In this document: positions 42,149-51,189 of the stretch, piece by piece
Layout of the letters: every line of letters starts with the position of its first letter
How positions within the stretch are numbered: position 1 is the stretch's first letter
Source: JAOZPE01 sp964601275
GTDB lineage: Bacteria > Krumholzibacteriota > Krumholzibacteriia > JAJRXK01
DNA: 64,000 bases
Assembly (NCBI GenBank): GCA_964601275.1
Contig: CAZRMV010000003.1
Coordinates: 186,001 to 250,000, forward strand
Reading direction: 5' to 3'
The notes under the pieces: model-generated
What the model saw: the letters and a program-made list of their open reading frames with translations, nothing else
What the model was told of the DNA's origin: nothing
Database searches by the model: none
Translations under genes and position numbers: made by a program

Positions 42149-42538
42149 ATGAAGCTCGAAATCACGACCCGGAACCATGAGCCCACCCCGCGCGTCCGCG
42201 ACCATGCGGAAGAGCGCATCGCCAAGTTCGAGAAATACCTGCGCGACCTGAGTTCCGTCCATCTCACCCTGGCGGAGGAGAAGATCGACAAGGTCTGCGA
42301 AATCCATCTGCGTGCGTACGGAAAGGACTTCCACTCGAGGGCGGAGTCTCCCGACATGCTCAACTCGGTCGACCGCGCCTGCGCCGGCATGGAGGAGCAG
42401 CTTCGCCGCTACCGTGATCGCATCACCGACCAGCGGAAGGGGAACAAGGCAAGCCTCAAGTCGGCGGCCGCCCTGGAGAGAATCGCCCAGGCGGAATCCG
42501 CCCGGTCTGGAGGAGATCCCACCCGCGAGGAGGACTGA
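42149..42538 (+). CDS. hpf: Ribosome hibernation-promoting factor family protein
   Basis: 129 aa; ATG 42149 lies five nt after GGAGG. An S30AE-type domain: ITTRNHEPTPRVRDHAEERI, KFEKYLRDLSSVHLTL, and CAGMEEQLRRYRDRITDQRK, followed by an Ala/Glu-rich tail without the long-HPF dimerisation domain, so it is the short form. It occupies the decoding centre and stabilises idle 70S/100S ribosomes. Its place between rpoN and PTS-type genes is conserved in many Gram-negatives. Confidence 0.93.
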   Translation: MKLEITTRNHEPTPRVRDHAEERIAKFEKYLRDLSSVHLTLAEEKIDKVCEIHLRAYGKDFHSRAESPDMLNSVDRACAGMEEQLRRYRDRITDQRKGNKASLKSAAALERIAQAESARSGGDPTREED

Positions 42539-43501
42539 GTGCCTCGTCTCTACTTCGGCGATCTCCTGAAGCGTCTCGGCGCCCATACCGACGTCGAGGT
42601 CCTGGTGGAGGATCGCCGGGTCACCGTCATCGAGGAACGGGATGTCCACCGTCCCGGCATGGCCTTGATGGGCTATACCGACGGCTTCCTTCCCGGCCGG
42701 CTGCAGGTGTTCGGCGAGAGCGAGATCGCCTACCTGAACAGCTTGCCACCCGAGCCGCAGAAGACCGCAATCCGCCGTGTGCTCGACCTCAACGTGGCCG
42801 GAGCGTTCGTGGCCAAGGGCCAGGCCGTTCCGGCCATCCTCCTGGAGGAACTCCAGGCCGAGCAGGTGCCGCTCGCCCGCACCTCCCTGAGCACCGAAGA
42901 CACCGTCGATCTCCTTCGGGATCTGCTCAAGGAGGCCTTCGCTCCCCGGGCGAATGTCCACGGAACCCTCATGGATGTCTACGGCGTCGGACTGCTCTTC
43001 ACCGGCCGCAGCGGCATTGGGAAGAGCGAGACCGCCCTGGACCTGATCGAGCGAGGACACCGTCTGGTGGCTGACGACCTGGTCGAGATCATGCGGCGTG
43101 ACGATGTCCTGCTGGGCACCGGACGCGAGACCCTCAAGCATCACATGGAGATCCGCGGGATCGGAATCGTCGACATCTTTCCGATCTTCGGGGTGAGGGC
43201 GCTCAGGATGCAGAAGAGGGTCGAGGTGGAGGTGCGCCTGGAGGACTGGGTCGAGGGAAAGAACTACGACCGTCTCGGACTTCAGCGGGCCGAGACGGAA
43301 ATCCTCGGCGTGACCATTCCCAGGGTGGTGGTGCCCATCGTTCCCGGAAAGAATATCACTGTCATCGCCGAAGTCCTTGCGCTAGATTTCATGCTCAAGA
43401 TCTACGGAATCGATTCGGCCGAGCTTCTCAATCGCAAGCTCATCGAGAGCATGGAAGAACTGGGACGCACCGCCCAGTACCTCCGCCACGATTTCGAGTA
43501 G
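42539..43501 (+). CDS. hprK: HPr kinase/phosphorylase
   Basis: Phosphorylates HPr on Ser46 and removes that phosphate. 320 aa from GTG 42539, directly after the hpf stop. The N-terminal domain contains PGMALMGYTDGF. The kinase domain has Walker A LLFTGRSGIGKSETALDLIE near residue 152, RLVADDLVEI, the HprK signature HMEIRGIGIVDIFPIFG near 203, and NITVIAEVLALDFML. The HPr encoded at 45803 has the matching Ser46. Confidence 0.96.
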   Translation: MPRLYFGDLLKRLGAHTDVEVLVEDRRVTVIEERDVHRPGMALMGYTDGFLPGRLQVFGESEIAYLNSLPPEPQKTAIRRVLDLNVAGAFVAKGQAVPAILLEELQAEQVPLARTSLSTEDTVDLLRDLLKEAFAPRANVHGTLMDVYGVGLLFTGRSGIGKSETALDLIERGHRLVADDLVEIMRRDDVLLGTGRETLKHHMEIRGIGIVDIFPIFGVRALRMQKRVEVEVRLEDWVEGKNYDRLGLQRAETEILGVTIPRVVVPIVPGKNITVIAEVLALDFMLKIYGIDSAELLNRKLIESMEELGRTAQYLRHDFE

Positions 43502-43541
43502 CGCGGCTTCTTGCCACGAACTCCCAACGGAAGCGGTCTCC

Positions 43542-43925
43542 ATGCGGGGTCTCATCGTCACCCACGGTGATCTGGGCCGGGAGCTGGTGGCATCGGCACG
43601 CCTGGTGGTCGCCGCCGAGGTCGAGGTGGATGTCCTCAGCAACGCTCGACTGGGCAGCCGGGAGATGCGCTCGCGCATCAAGGGGTGGCTCGATCGCGAG
43701 CCAGGCGAGGCCCTGATCATGGTCGACGAGGGCCTGGGCTCGTGCGGGCTCGCCGCCAGTCTGGCCGCGCGCGAGCGTCCGGGCACGTGGGTTCTCGCCG
43801 GGGTCAATCTGGCCATGGTGGTGACCTATCTGAACCGGAGGGAGCGACTGGAGGGGGAAGCCCTGGTCGAGAAGATCCTCGACCGTGCCCGGCAGGCGGT
43901 GCGGCTCATGGAGACCGGGCGATGA
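43542..43925 (+). CDS. PTS Man-family EIIA component
   Basis: 127 aa. The phosphorylated His is His8 in GLIVTHGDLGRELV, where EIIA-Man has His10. It keeps the fold pattern MVDEGLGSCGLAASL and VNLAMVVTYLNRR. It accepts phosphate from HPr and passes it to EIIB, encoded by the next gene (ATGA overlap). As a separate polypeptide it could also have a regulatory role. Confidence 0.9.
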   Translation: MRGLIVTHGDLGRELVASARLVVAAEVEVDVLSNARLGSREMRSRIKGWLDREPGEALIMVDEGLGSCGLAASLAARERPGTWVLAGVNLAMVVTYLNRRERLEGEALVEKILDRARQAVRLMETGR

Positions 43926-44410
43926 ATCTGGTGCTGGCCCGGGTGGACGACCGCCTCATCCACGGTCAGGTGGCGATCGCTTGCCGGGATGCCACGGGAG
44001 CGCGACGGATGATCCTGGCCAACGGCGAAGCCGCGGCGGATGCCCTCCAGCGGCAACTCTATCGCGCCGCGGTTCCCCCGTCGGTCGAACTGGAGATCCT
44101 CGATCTCCAGGAAGCGGCGCGAAGATTACGCGAACTCGATGCCCGAGGAGACCAGGTGCCCACGCTTCTGGTGACCGAGAGCCCTCAGGACATGCTGGCG
44201 CTGGTGGAGGCCGGTGCGCCGATCCGATCGGTGAATCTCGGGGGGTTGCACCATCATCAGGGGAGTCGGGAGCGGTGGTCCGGGTTTTTCCTCGACCCGG
44301 AGCAGGAACAGGCGGTGCGCACGCTGCTCGCGCGCGGGATCGAGGTCATCGCCCAGACGGTTCCTCGCTCTCCTGCGGTGGACGTGGGACGACAGTGGGA
44401 GAGGAAATGA
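43922..44410 (+). CDS. PTS Man/sorbose-family EIIB component
   Basis: 162 aa from ATG 43922. The phosphorylation site is His14 in VLARVDDRLIHGQVAIACRD, the exact family signature. SVNLGGLHHHQGS corresponds to the conserved NVGG region. It transfers phosphate from EIIA to the sugar during transport through EIIC/EIID. It overlaps both neighbours by 4 nt. Confidence 0.93.
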   Translation: MNLVLARVDDRLIHGQVAIACRDATGARRMILANGEAAADALQRQLYRAAVPPSVELEILDLQEAARRLRELDARGDQVPTLLVTESPQDMLALVEAGAPIRSVNLGGLHHHQGSRERWSGFFLDPEQEQAVRTLLARGIEVIAQTVPRSPAVDVGRQWERK

Positions 44411-45063
44411 TCGGCCCGCTGCTGTTGGGAGGCGCGGCCGGGGCGGACCGTACCGCGGTGGGGCAGAGCCTGCTGGCCCATCCGGTCGTCGCGGCCGCAC
44501 TGTCCGGGTGGATGGCTGGCGCACCGCGGGAAGGACTGTGGCTCGGACTCTGCCTGGGGATCCTGTCCGCCGAGTGGATCCCGGTGGGAGACGAGCGGCC
44601 GAGGGACACCACCACGATCGCGGTGGCCGTCCCGCTGGCTCTGGGTGCTTCGGCACCGTTGTGGCAGTGGGGTCTGGGTCTGGGGGTGGGTCTTCTCCTG
44701 CTGCGCCCCTTGGGGTGGGCGATCGACGGAGTGCGCGAACTTTCCCTGCGTTTTCTCCGCCGGGCCCGAAACCAGTGCGAGAAGGGAGAAGTCCCAGCCC
44801 TGGAGCGGGGGCATTTCGGGCTGGCCGCATTGCATTTCCTCCGGGGAACGGTCACTACGCTTGTTGTGGCGCAGTTGCTGGGACTGGCCGCGTCCCTGGC
44901 GATGGAACGGATCGACGCGCCGGCACGGGAGCTCTTGTTTGCCCTCTGGTGGGCCGCTCCCCTGGCGGGTCTGCCCACTCTCGCTGAGCGGCGGAGTGGC
45001 TGGCTGGTCGGAGGTGTGGTGGCCGGTGTCGCCCTGGTCTGGCTGGGAGGGGGCCGGTGGTGA
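44407..45063 (+). CDS. PTS Man/sorbose-family EIIC component
   Basis: 218 aa, hydrophobic. DRTAVGQSLLAHPVVAAALS, then GWMAGAPREGLWLGLCLGIL and WIPVGDERPRDTTTIAVAV match EIIC-Sor, where this region lines the sugar path. About six membrane segments are visible. The usual size is 250-270 aa, so it is somewhat short, mainly in the C-terminal part. Overlaps with EIIB (ATGA) and EIID (GTGA) indicate tight coupling. Confidence 0.85.
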   Translation: MIGPLLLGGAAGADRTAVGQSLLAHPVVAAALSGWMAGAPREGLWLGLCLGILSAEWIPVGDERPRDTTTIAVAVPLALGASAPLWQWGLGLGVGLLLLRPLGWAIDGVRELSLRFLRRARNQCEKGEVPALERGHFGLAALHFLRGTVTTLVVAQLLGLAASLAMERIDAPARELLFALWWAAPLAGLPTLAERRSGWLVGGVVAGVALVWLGGGRW

Positions 45064-45785
45064 GGGCCTCGAGCGGTTTCGCCTGGCGATTGTGGTTCCT
45101 GCAGGCCTCGTGGAACCGCGAGGGGATGCAGAGCATAGGGAGAGTGGTGTGCGCGTTGCCTGCCGCGCGTCGACGAGGACTGTGCGGCACGGACCTGGCC
45201 CGATGGATGCGGCCACGGCTTTCGTTCTTCAACACCAACCCCTACCTGGCGGGCCTGCTGCTGGGAGCGGTGCTGCGCTTGGAGAGCGAAGGCAACGAGA
45301 CGGTCGCCGGCAAGCTCGAAGCGGCTCTCTCCCGCAGTCTCGGGGCGATCGGCGATGGGTTGATGTGGGAGGGTCTGCGACCCATCTGGGCCTTCCTTGC
45401 CCTGGTCCTGGCCTTCCGGTGGGGACCGCCGGCGATCCTGGCGGGTTGGCTGCTCTTTGGCTTCGGTCAGCTCGCGCTGCGACAGTGGTGCTGGGTCGAG
45501 GGATGGCGCCGGGGGCGGCACGTGGTGGAGTTGGTGGGCCATCCCCGGGTCCAGACCTGGATGGAAGGAGCCCGTTCGGTGGCTCCAGCGGCGGCGGGAC
45601 TGGCAGTCGGGGTGGCCTACATGGCCCACGCCGCTCCCGCCACGACAATCCAGGGTTTGGCATGGGTGGCGGCTGCGTTAGGTTGTGGGGCCCTGGCCGC
45701 GTGGCGGCGGTGGTCCCTGGAGTGGCTCCTGCCGGCGGCGGTGGGGGTGGGATGGCTCGTGTTGCGTCTGGGCCCGGGGGCCTGA
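45060..45785 (+). CDS. PTS Man-family EIID component
   Basis: 241 aa. FLQASWNREGMQSIGRVVCA and RLSFFNTNPYLAGLLLGAVL are the EIID signature blocks, followed by ALSRSLGAIGDGLMWEGLRP. The C-terminal ~90 residues have several hydrophobic segments. GTG 45060 overlaps the EIIC stop (GTGA). EIIC and EIID together form the membrane sugar channel; both being present argues that the system transports rather than only regulates. Confidence 0.87.
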   Translation: MRASSGFAWRLWFLQASWNREGMQSIGRVVCALPAARRRGLCGTDLARWMRPRLSFFNTNPYLAGLLLGAVLRLESEGNETVAGKLEAALSRSLGAIGDGLMWEGLRPIWAFLALVLAFRWGPPAILAGWLLFGFGQLALRQWCWVEGWRRGRHVVELVGHPRVQTWMEGARSVAPAAAGLAVGVAYMAHAAPATTIQGLAWVAAALGCGALAAWRRWSLEWLLPAAVGVGWLVLRLGPGA

Positions 45786-45802
45786 GGGAGGGTTGAAGGA
45801 AG

Positions 45803-46072
45803 ATGCCGACGATCACGGCGAAAATCGGGGATCCGGTAGGGTTGCACCTGAGGGCGGCCAGCCGCATCGTCCAGAGAGCCAAGGAATTCGAGTCGGAGAT
45901 CCACATCCGTTACCAGGATGTCCTGGCCAACGCCAAGAGCATCCTGGGTCTGGCGTCCCTGGTGGCTCATCACCTCGAGCCGGTGGAGATCACCGCCGAG
46001 GGCCCCGATGCCGAACAAGCCCTGCAATCGCTGGCGAGGCTCATCGAACACGAGCTCGCCGAGCAGGATTAG
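45803..46072 (+). CDS. ptsH: Phosphocarrier protein HPr
   Basis: 89 aa. The EI-phosphorylated His15 is in DPVGLHLRAASRIVQRA (the common form is GLHARPA). The HprK target Ser46 is in ANAKSILGLASLVAHH. Both regulatory sites are therefore present, consistent with hprK in the same operon. EI follows after 5 nt. Confidence 0.95.
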   Translation: MPTITAKIGDPVGLHLRAASRIVQRAKEFESEIHIRYQDVLANAKSILGLASLVAHHLEPVEITAEGPDAEQALQSLARLIEHELAEQD

Positions 46073-46077
46073 GACCC

Positions 46078-47859
46078 ATGGAGAGATACCAGGGCATCGG
46101 AGCGTCCAGTGGGTTGGTCCTGGGACCGGCGCTGGTGTGGTACAAGCCCAGTTTGAGCGTGGGCCGGCGGAGTTGTGAGCTCTCCGAGGTGGAAAGCGAG
46201 CTGGAGAAGTTCGCCGCCGCCCTGGAATCGACCCGCGAGGAACTGAAGGACCTCCGCTCCCAGCTCCACGGCCATCTCGGCGAAGACCACGCGCGCATCC
46301 TCGACGCACAGCTGCTGTTGCTGGAAGACGAGGAATTGCTGTCGGCGACCCGACGCGCCATCGAGAACGAGTTGTTGACCGCGAGCTCGGCCTTCGCCCA
46401 GGCCATGGGGGAAGCGCTGGTTCCTCTGCACCTCTCGCAGGAGGGCCTCTTCCGGGAGAGGATCGAGGATTTCCGGGATGTCGAGCAGAGGGTCCTGCAC
46501 GCCCTGAGGGGCGGAGCGGACCTGCGCCCGGAACTGGTGAAGCCCTCGATCATCGTGGCCAGCGAACTCAGCCCCAGCGATACCGCCGCGCTCGATCCCG
46601 GGCTGATCCTGGGGTTCTGCATCGACGAGGGCGGTCCCACCAGCCACACCGCGATCATCGCTCGCAGCCTCGGGGTCCCCTGCATCGTCAACCTGCGACA
46701 TCTCAGCCGACGGGTCCACGACGACGATATCCTGATGGTCGACGGGAACTCGGGACAGGTGGTGGTGGACCCCGAGGAGCCGGTCCGTAAGCGTTTCGCC
46801 CAGAGAGTGCGGCGCCGGCGCCTGGCGGAAGAGAAGCTGCGGTCCCTGAGGGATCTTCCCGCGATCACTCCCGATGGCCACCATGTGGAATTGGCCGCCA
46901 ACGTCGAGCTGCCGGTGGAGATTCCCCTGGCGATGCGCAACGGAGCCGAAGGGATCGGGCTTCTGCGCACCGAGTACTTCTACTTCCAGAAAGGACAGAT
47001 TCCCGACGAGGAAGAACAGGTACAGGCCTACCGTGAGGTCTTGCGACGGACCGAGGGCAAGCCGGTCATCTTCCGGGTGCTCGACGTGGGAGGCGACAAG
47101 CTTCTCGCCGCGATGGGAGGATACCGCGAGTACAATCCGTTCCTCGGATGGCGGGGAGTGCGCTACCTGCTCTCCAACCCGGACCTCTTGTGTGTGCAGT
47201 TGAGGGCTCTCTACCGGGCCTCGGCCGACGGGCCCTTGAAGGTCATGATTCCCATGGTCTCGGACGTAGGGGAATTGCGCCGGGTGAAGGAGATCGCGGC
47301 GCACTGCGTGGACCAGCTGCGCGCCGAGGGATACGCGGTGGCCGAGGATATCGAGATGGGAATCATGGTCGAGACACCCTCGGCGGTGGCCATGGCGGAG
47401 GAACTCGCGCGAGAATGCGATTTCTTCAGCATCGGCACGAACGACCTGACCCAGTACATCATGGCGGTCGACCGGACCAACTCGCGCGTCGCCCACTTGC
47501 ACCGTCCTTCCCATCCGGCGGTGTTGAGGTCGATCCAACGCGCCATCGATGCGGCCCATCGGGCCGGGATATGGTGCGGTCTCTGCGGGGAAATGGGGGG
47601 CTCGCCGGCCCTGGCGGTGCTTCTCATGGGAATGGGGATCGACGAGATCTCCACCAATGCGGCGGCGGTTCCCATGGTGAAGAAGGCCATCCGCAGCATT
47701 CCCTTCTCCACCGCCCGGAAATGGGCCGAGGAGACCTTGTCTCTTTCCACCGCCGACGAAGTCGATCAATATCTGAAGGTCCGCGCCCAGCGGGGGCTGC
47801 GCGATCTGCTGCTCGAGACCACGCGTCAGCCATCGGGCGCCGAGAAGGAAGAATCGTGA
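46078..47859 (+). CDS. ptsI: PTS Enzyme I (PEP-protein phosphotransferase)
   Basis: 593 aa from ATG 46078. The N-terminal HPr-binding region includes LLEDEELLSATRRAIENE. The phosphorylated His190 is in EGGPTSHTAIIARSLGVPCIV. The PEP-binding C-terminal barrel has GIGLLRTEYFYFQKGQIPDE, FRVLDVGGDKLLAAMGG, EMGIMVETPSAVAMAEELA, FFSIGTNDLTQYIMAVDRTN and CGLCGEMGGSPALAVLLMG. There is no GAF domain, so this is the sugar-type EI rather than EI-Ntr. Confidence 0.97.
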   Translation: MERYQGIGASSGLVLGPALVWYKPSLSVGRRSCELSEVESELEKFAAALESTREELKDLRSQLHGHLGEDHARILDAQLLLLEDEELLSATRRAIENELLTASSAFAQAMGEALVPLHLSQEGLFRERIEDFRDVEQRVLHALRGGADLRPELVKPSIIVASELSPSDTAALDPGLILGFCIDEGGPTSHTAIIARSLGVPCIVNLRHLSRRVHDDDILMVDGNSGQVVVDPEEPVRKRFAQRVRRRRLAEEKLRSLRDLPAITPDGHHVELAANVELPVEIPLAMRNGAEGIGLLRTEYFYFQKGQIPDEEEQVQAYREVLRRTEGKPVIFRVLDVGGDKLLAAMGGYREYNPFLGWRGVRYLLSNPDLLCVQLRALYRASADGPLKVMIPMVSDVGELRRVKEIAAHCVDQLRAEGYAVAEDIEMGIMVETPSAVAMAEELARECDFFSIGTNDLTQYIMAVDRTNSRVAHLHRPSHPAVLRSIQRAIDAAHRAGIWCGLCGEMGGSPALAVLLMGMGIDEISTNAAAVPMVKKAIRSIPFSTARKWAEETLSLSTADEVDQYLKVRAQRGLRDLLLETTRQPSGAEKEES

Positions 47860-47875
47860 TGAAGTGGAAGGAATC

Positions 47876-48925
47876 ATGAACACCGGATCTTCTCCTCCGA
47901 GCGAACCCATGTTGGCCCTGGTGAAACAACTGCCCCGCCAGATCGAGGCGGCGTTGGAGCGGGTGGGCGAGACCTCCGGAATCGAAGACCTTTCACGCCG
48001 GCGGATCCTGCTCTGCGGCATGGGAGGCAGTGCCGCCGCGGGAGAGTTGGCGAAAGGGATTCTGTTCTCTAAGCCCGTCTTCTTCGCGGTGCATCGAGGC
48101 TATCGGCTTCCGGGCTGGGTCGATGACGAGACTCTCCTGATCTTCTCCTCGTACTCGGGGAACACCGAGGAAGTCCTCTCCATGTGGGACGAGGCCGACG
48201 GAAAGGTTCCCGACGCACCGCGGGTGGTGATCAGTTCCGGAGGCGCCCTGACCGAGCGGGCCCGGGAGAAGCAGGTAATGGCCATTGCCCTGCCGGGAGG
48301 ATTGCCGCCCCGGGCGAGCCTGGGATGGGGGGTAGGGGTCCTCTTCGGCCTTCTGGGCCGGATGGGCCTCTTGCCCGACGCCGAGGAGGGCCTGCGGGAA
48401 GCGGTGGAGGTCATGGACCGCCTGAACGAGGATTTTGCCGCCGGAGAGAACTCTCCCAAGAACCGGGTGTGGCGATTGGCGCGTCGTCTCTACGGCAAAC
48501 TGCCTCTCATCTACGCCGGGGGCGAGATGACCGCCGCGGTGGCCCAGCGTTGGCGGGCGCAGATCAACGAGAACGCGAAGGCTCTGGCCTACACCTCGGT
48601 TCTCCCCGAACTCGATCACAACGAGATCGTCGGATGGGAGGTTCCCACCCGCGCCCGTGCGGAGACCTTCGTGATCGCACTGCGCGACCGTGGGGATCAT
48701 CCCCGCGTGCAACGCCGTTTCGAGCTCACCCGATCCATCCTAGGGGCCAAGGTCCCCGGTTGGGAGAACGTGGAAAGCGAAGGAGATTCGATCATCGCCC
48801 GGGCGATGAGCCTGGTGCTCATCGGCGACTATCTCTCGGTGTTCCTGGCCGAAGCGGGTGGGGTTGAAGCCACCCCGGTGCCGTCCATCGAGATCCTCAA
48901 GGAAAAACTGGCCGATTCACAGTAA
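47876..48925 (+). CDS. Bifunctional phosphoglucose/phosphomannose isomerase
   Basis: 349 aa with two SIS-type halves. Motifs: ILLCGMGGSAAAGELAKGIL near residue 44, TLLIFSSYSGNTEEVLSMWD near 85, and in the second half LIYAGGEMTAAVAQRWRAQI and LPELDHNEIVGWE, typical of the archaeal/bacterial PGI/PMI family (SYSGNTEE carries both substrate specificities). It converts mannose-6-P or glucose-6-P to fructose-6-P, i.e. the products of a Man-family PTS. The start is ATG 47876 after GGAAGGA; GTG 47864 is possible. Confidence 0.9.
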   Translation: MNTGSSPPSEPMLALVKQLPRQIEAALERVGETSGIEDLSRRRILLCGMGGSAAAGELAKGILFSKPVFFAVHRGYRLPGWVDDETLLIFSSYSGNTEEVLSMWDEADGKVPDAPRVVISSGGALTERAREKQVMAIALPGGLPPRASLGWGVGVLFGLLGRMGLLPDAEEGLREAVEVMDRLNEDFAAGENSPKNRVWRLARRLYGKLPLIYAGGEMTAAVAQRWRAQINENAKALAYTSVLPELDHNEIVGWEVPTRARAETFVIALRDRGDHPRVQRRFELTRSILGAKVPGWENVESEGDSIIARAMSLVLIGDYLSVFLAEAGGVEATPVPSIEILKEKLADSQ

Positions 48926-48961
48926 GGCGGATCCGTGTCGGTACGGGGAGGACATTCCTGC

Positions 48962-49939
48962 ATGAAGGCTCTCATTCCAGCGGCGGGTGTCGGCACCCGC
49001 CTTCGCCCCCACACGATCACCATCCCGAAGGCCCTGTTGCTGGTGGCGGGTCGTCCCATCCTGGGTCATATCCTGGACGACCTGGATGCGGCGGGCATCG
49101 AGGAGTTCGTGGTGGTGATCGGCTACCAAGGCGACCGAATCCGCGAATACATCGACCGGGACCATCCCGAGAAGAAGGTCACGTACGTCGAACAGACCGA
49201 GCAACTCGGATTGGGCCACGCGGTGGGAATGTGCAGGGACGCGGTCCAGGGAGGCCCCTTGCTGACGATTCTGGGGGACACCATCGTGCGGGCCGATCTC
49301 ACTTCCATCGTGCGCAGCCCGGACAACGTCATCGCGACCTGCCCGGTGGAGGATCCACGACGTTTCGGAGTGGTCGAATTGGATGGAATCCGGGTGACCC
49401 GCTTCGTGGAGAAGCCCGAGCATCCCACCAGCAACCAAGCCATCGTCGGCCTCTATACCTTCCAGGAGAGCGAGAAGCTCTTCGCCGCGCTGGACGAGCT
49501 GTTCGAGAAGAAGATCCAGACCCGGGGCGAGTACCAACTCACCGACGCCCTGCAGCTCCTTCTCGAGCGAGGGGTCGAATTCGTCTCCACCGAGATCGAC
49601 GGTTGGTTCGACTGTGGAAAACCCGAGACCCTGCTGGAGACGAACCGGGTTCTGCTGGGAGAGGAAGGTCCGATCAGCGCGGTGGGGTCGGTGGTGATCA
49701 AGGAGCCGGTGGCGATCCACCCTTCCGCACAGCTTTCCAGTTGCATCGTGGGGCCCCATGTGACCATCGGGCGCGACGTGGTGGTGAAAGGAAGTATCGT
49801 GGCCGACAGCATCCTCAACGACGGCGCTCAACTCGAAGGCGTCCTGTTGGAGGGGAGCCTGATCGGTCCCCACGCCACCGTGAACGGCCACGGGTCGAGT
49901 TTGAACATCGGGGACTTCTCCCACGCCGAATTGCGTTAG
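48962..49939 (+). CDS. Sugar-1-phosphate nucleotidyltransferase with hexapeptide tail
   Basis: 325 aa from ATG 48962. The N-terminal Rossmann-like transferase domain has KALIPAAGVGTRLRPHTITI, then PKALLLVAGRPILGHILDDL, LLTILGDTI, RFVEKPEHPTSNQAI and TEIDGWFDCGKPETL. The last ~75 residues follow the hexapeptide pattern (IHPSAQLSSCIVGPHVTIGR) of a left-handed beta-helix. It makes an NDP-sugar from a sugar-1-P (glucose- or mannose-type); base and sugar cannot be assigned. It lies next to PGI/PMI, suggesting precursor supply for surface glycans. Confidence 0.85.
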   Translation: MKALIPAAGVGTRLRPHTITIPKALLLVAGRPILGHILDDLDAAGIEEFVVVIGYQGDRIREYIDRDHPEKKVTYVEQTEQLGLGHAVGMCRDAVQGGPLLTILGDTIVRADLTSIVRSPDNVIATCPVEDPRRFGVVELDGIRVTRFVEKPEHPTSNQAIVGLYTFQESEKLFAALDELFEKKIQTRGEYQLTDALQLLLERGVEFVSTEIDGWFDCGKPETLLETNRVLLGEEGPISAVGSVVIKEPVAIHPSAQLSSCIVGPHVTIGRDVVVKGSIVADSILNDGAQLEGVLLEGSLIGPHATVNGHGSSLNIGDFSHAELR

Positions 49940-50028
49940 CTTCGCACTTGGGTTAGGCTTTCCCGCTGTCGCACCGGTTCCCCGAGGCGACTTCGACTTT
50001 CACCCGATCGAGCTGGAGGAGACCGTCG

Positions 50029-51189
50029 ATGGCCGAGAAGCATCTTTTCACATCGGAATCGGTGACGGAGGGTCACCCGGACAAGGTCGCGGACCAGGTT
50101 TCCGACAGCGTGGTCGACGCCATCCTGTCGGAAGATCCGAACGGACGGGTCGCCTGTGAAACCCTGGTGACCACGGGCATGGTCATGGTGGCGGGGGAGA
50201 TCTCGACCGAGGTCTATGTCGACATCCCGAACATTGCTCGGGCCACCCTTCGTTCGATCGGCTATTCCGGCGCGGCCTGCGGTTTCGACGCCGATACGTG
50301 CGCGGTTCTCACCAGCATCGATGCGCAATCACCGGATATCGCGATGGGGGTCAACCGCGGTCCCCAGGAGCGCCAGGGAGCTGGAGACCAGGGGCTCATG
50401 TTCGGATACGCCAGCAACGAGACTCCCGAATACATGCCCATGCCCATCAACCTCGCCCACAAGATGGCGCGGAGGCTGGCCCAGGTGCGCAAGGACGGGG
50501 TCTTCTCCTACTTGCGTCCCGACGGGAAGACGCAGGTCACCGTCGAGTACGACGACGGACGTCCGGTGCGGGTGCAGGCGGTGGTGATCTCGACCCAGCA
50601 TAGTGAGACGGTGGGACTCGACCGCATTCGCGAGGACATGATCGAGAAGGTCGCCCAACCGGTCCTGGAGGATTCCAAGCTCGATTTCGACGGGGTCGAG
50701 TACTTCGTCAATCCCACCGGCCGTTTCGTGCTGGGCGGACCCCAGGCCGACTGCGGCGTCACCGGCCGCAAGATCATCGTCGACACCTACGGGGGAATGG
50801 GCCGGCATGGGGGGGGAGCCTTCAGCGGGAAGGATCCGTCCAAGGTCGACCGTTCCGCTTCCTACGCAGCCCGGCACATCGCCAAGAACCTGGTGGCCGC
50901 CGGCGCGGCCGACCGACTCGAGGTGCAACTGGCTTATGCCATCGGCGTTCCCGACCCGGTCTCCGTTCGGGTGGACAGCTTCGGAACCGGCAAGGTACCC
51001 GATGAGAGGATCACCGCCATCGTGCGGGAACTGTGGGACCTCACCCCCTATGGGATCATCAGCCAGTTGAAACTGCGCCGAGGCGATCTCTACCGCCGCA
51101 CTGCCGCCTACGGTCATTTCGGCCGCGAGGAAGAGGGATTCCTGTGGGAGACCGCCGACCGCGTCGAGGAGATCCGTTCGCGGCTCTAG
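50029..51189 (+). CDS. metK: S-Adenosylmethionine synthetase
   Basis: Met plus ATP gives SAM. 386 aa; ATG 50029 lies eight nt after GGAGGA. Signatures: TSESVTEGHPDKVADQVSDS, the hexapeptide region GAGDQGLMFGYA near residue 120, GGPQADCGVTGRKIIVDTYG, and GGGAFSGKDPSKVDRSASYA. The 89-nt upstream spacer is too short and unlike any known SAM riboswitch. Its stop codon overlaps the convergent lptG stop in the palindrome CTAG. Confidence 0.97.
   Translation: MAEKHLFTSESVTEGHPDKVADQVSDSVVDAILSEDPNGRVACETLVTTGMVMVAGEISTEVYVDIPNIARATLRSIGYSGAACGFDADTCAVLTSIDAQSPDIAMGVNRGPQERQGAGDQGLMFGYASNETPEYMPMPINLAHKMARRLAQVRKDGVFSYLRPDGKTQVTVEYDDGRPVRVQAVVISTQHSETVGLDRIREDMIEKVAQPVLEDSKLDFDGVEYFVNPTGRFVLGGPQADCGVTGRKIIVDTYGGMGRHGGGAFSGKDPSKVDRSASYAARHIAKNLVAAGAADRLEVQLAYAIGVPDPVSVRVDSFGTGKVPDERITAIVRELWDLTPYGIISQLKLRRGDLYRRTAAYGHFGREEEGFLWETADRVEEIRSRL

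Noticed and set aside
49940..50028. SAM riboswitch upstream of metK
   Set aside because: The spacer is only 89 nt and shows none of the conserved SAM-I/II/III core sequences.
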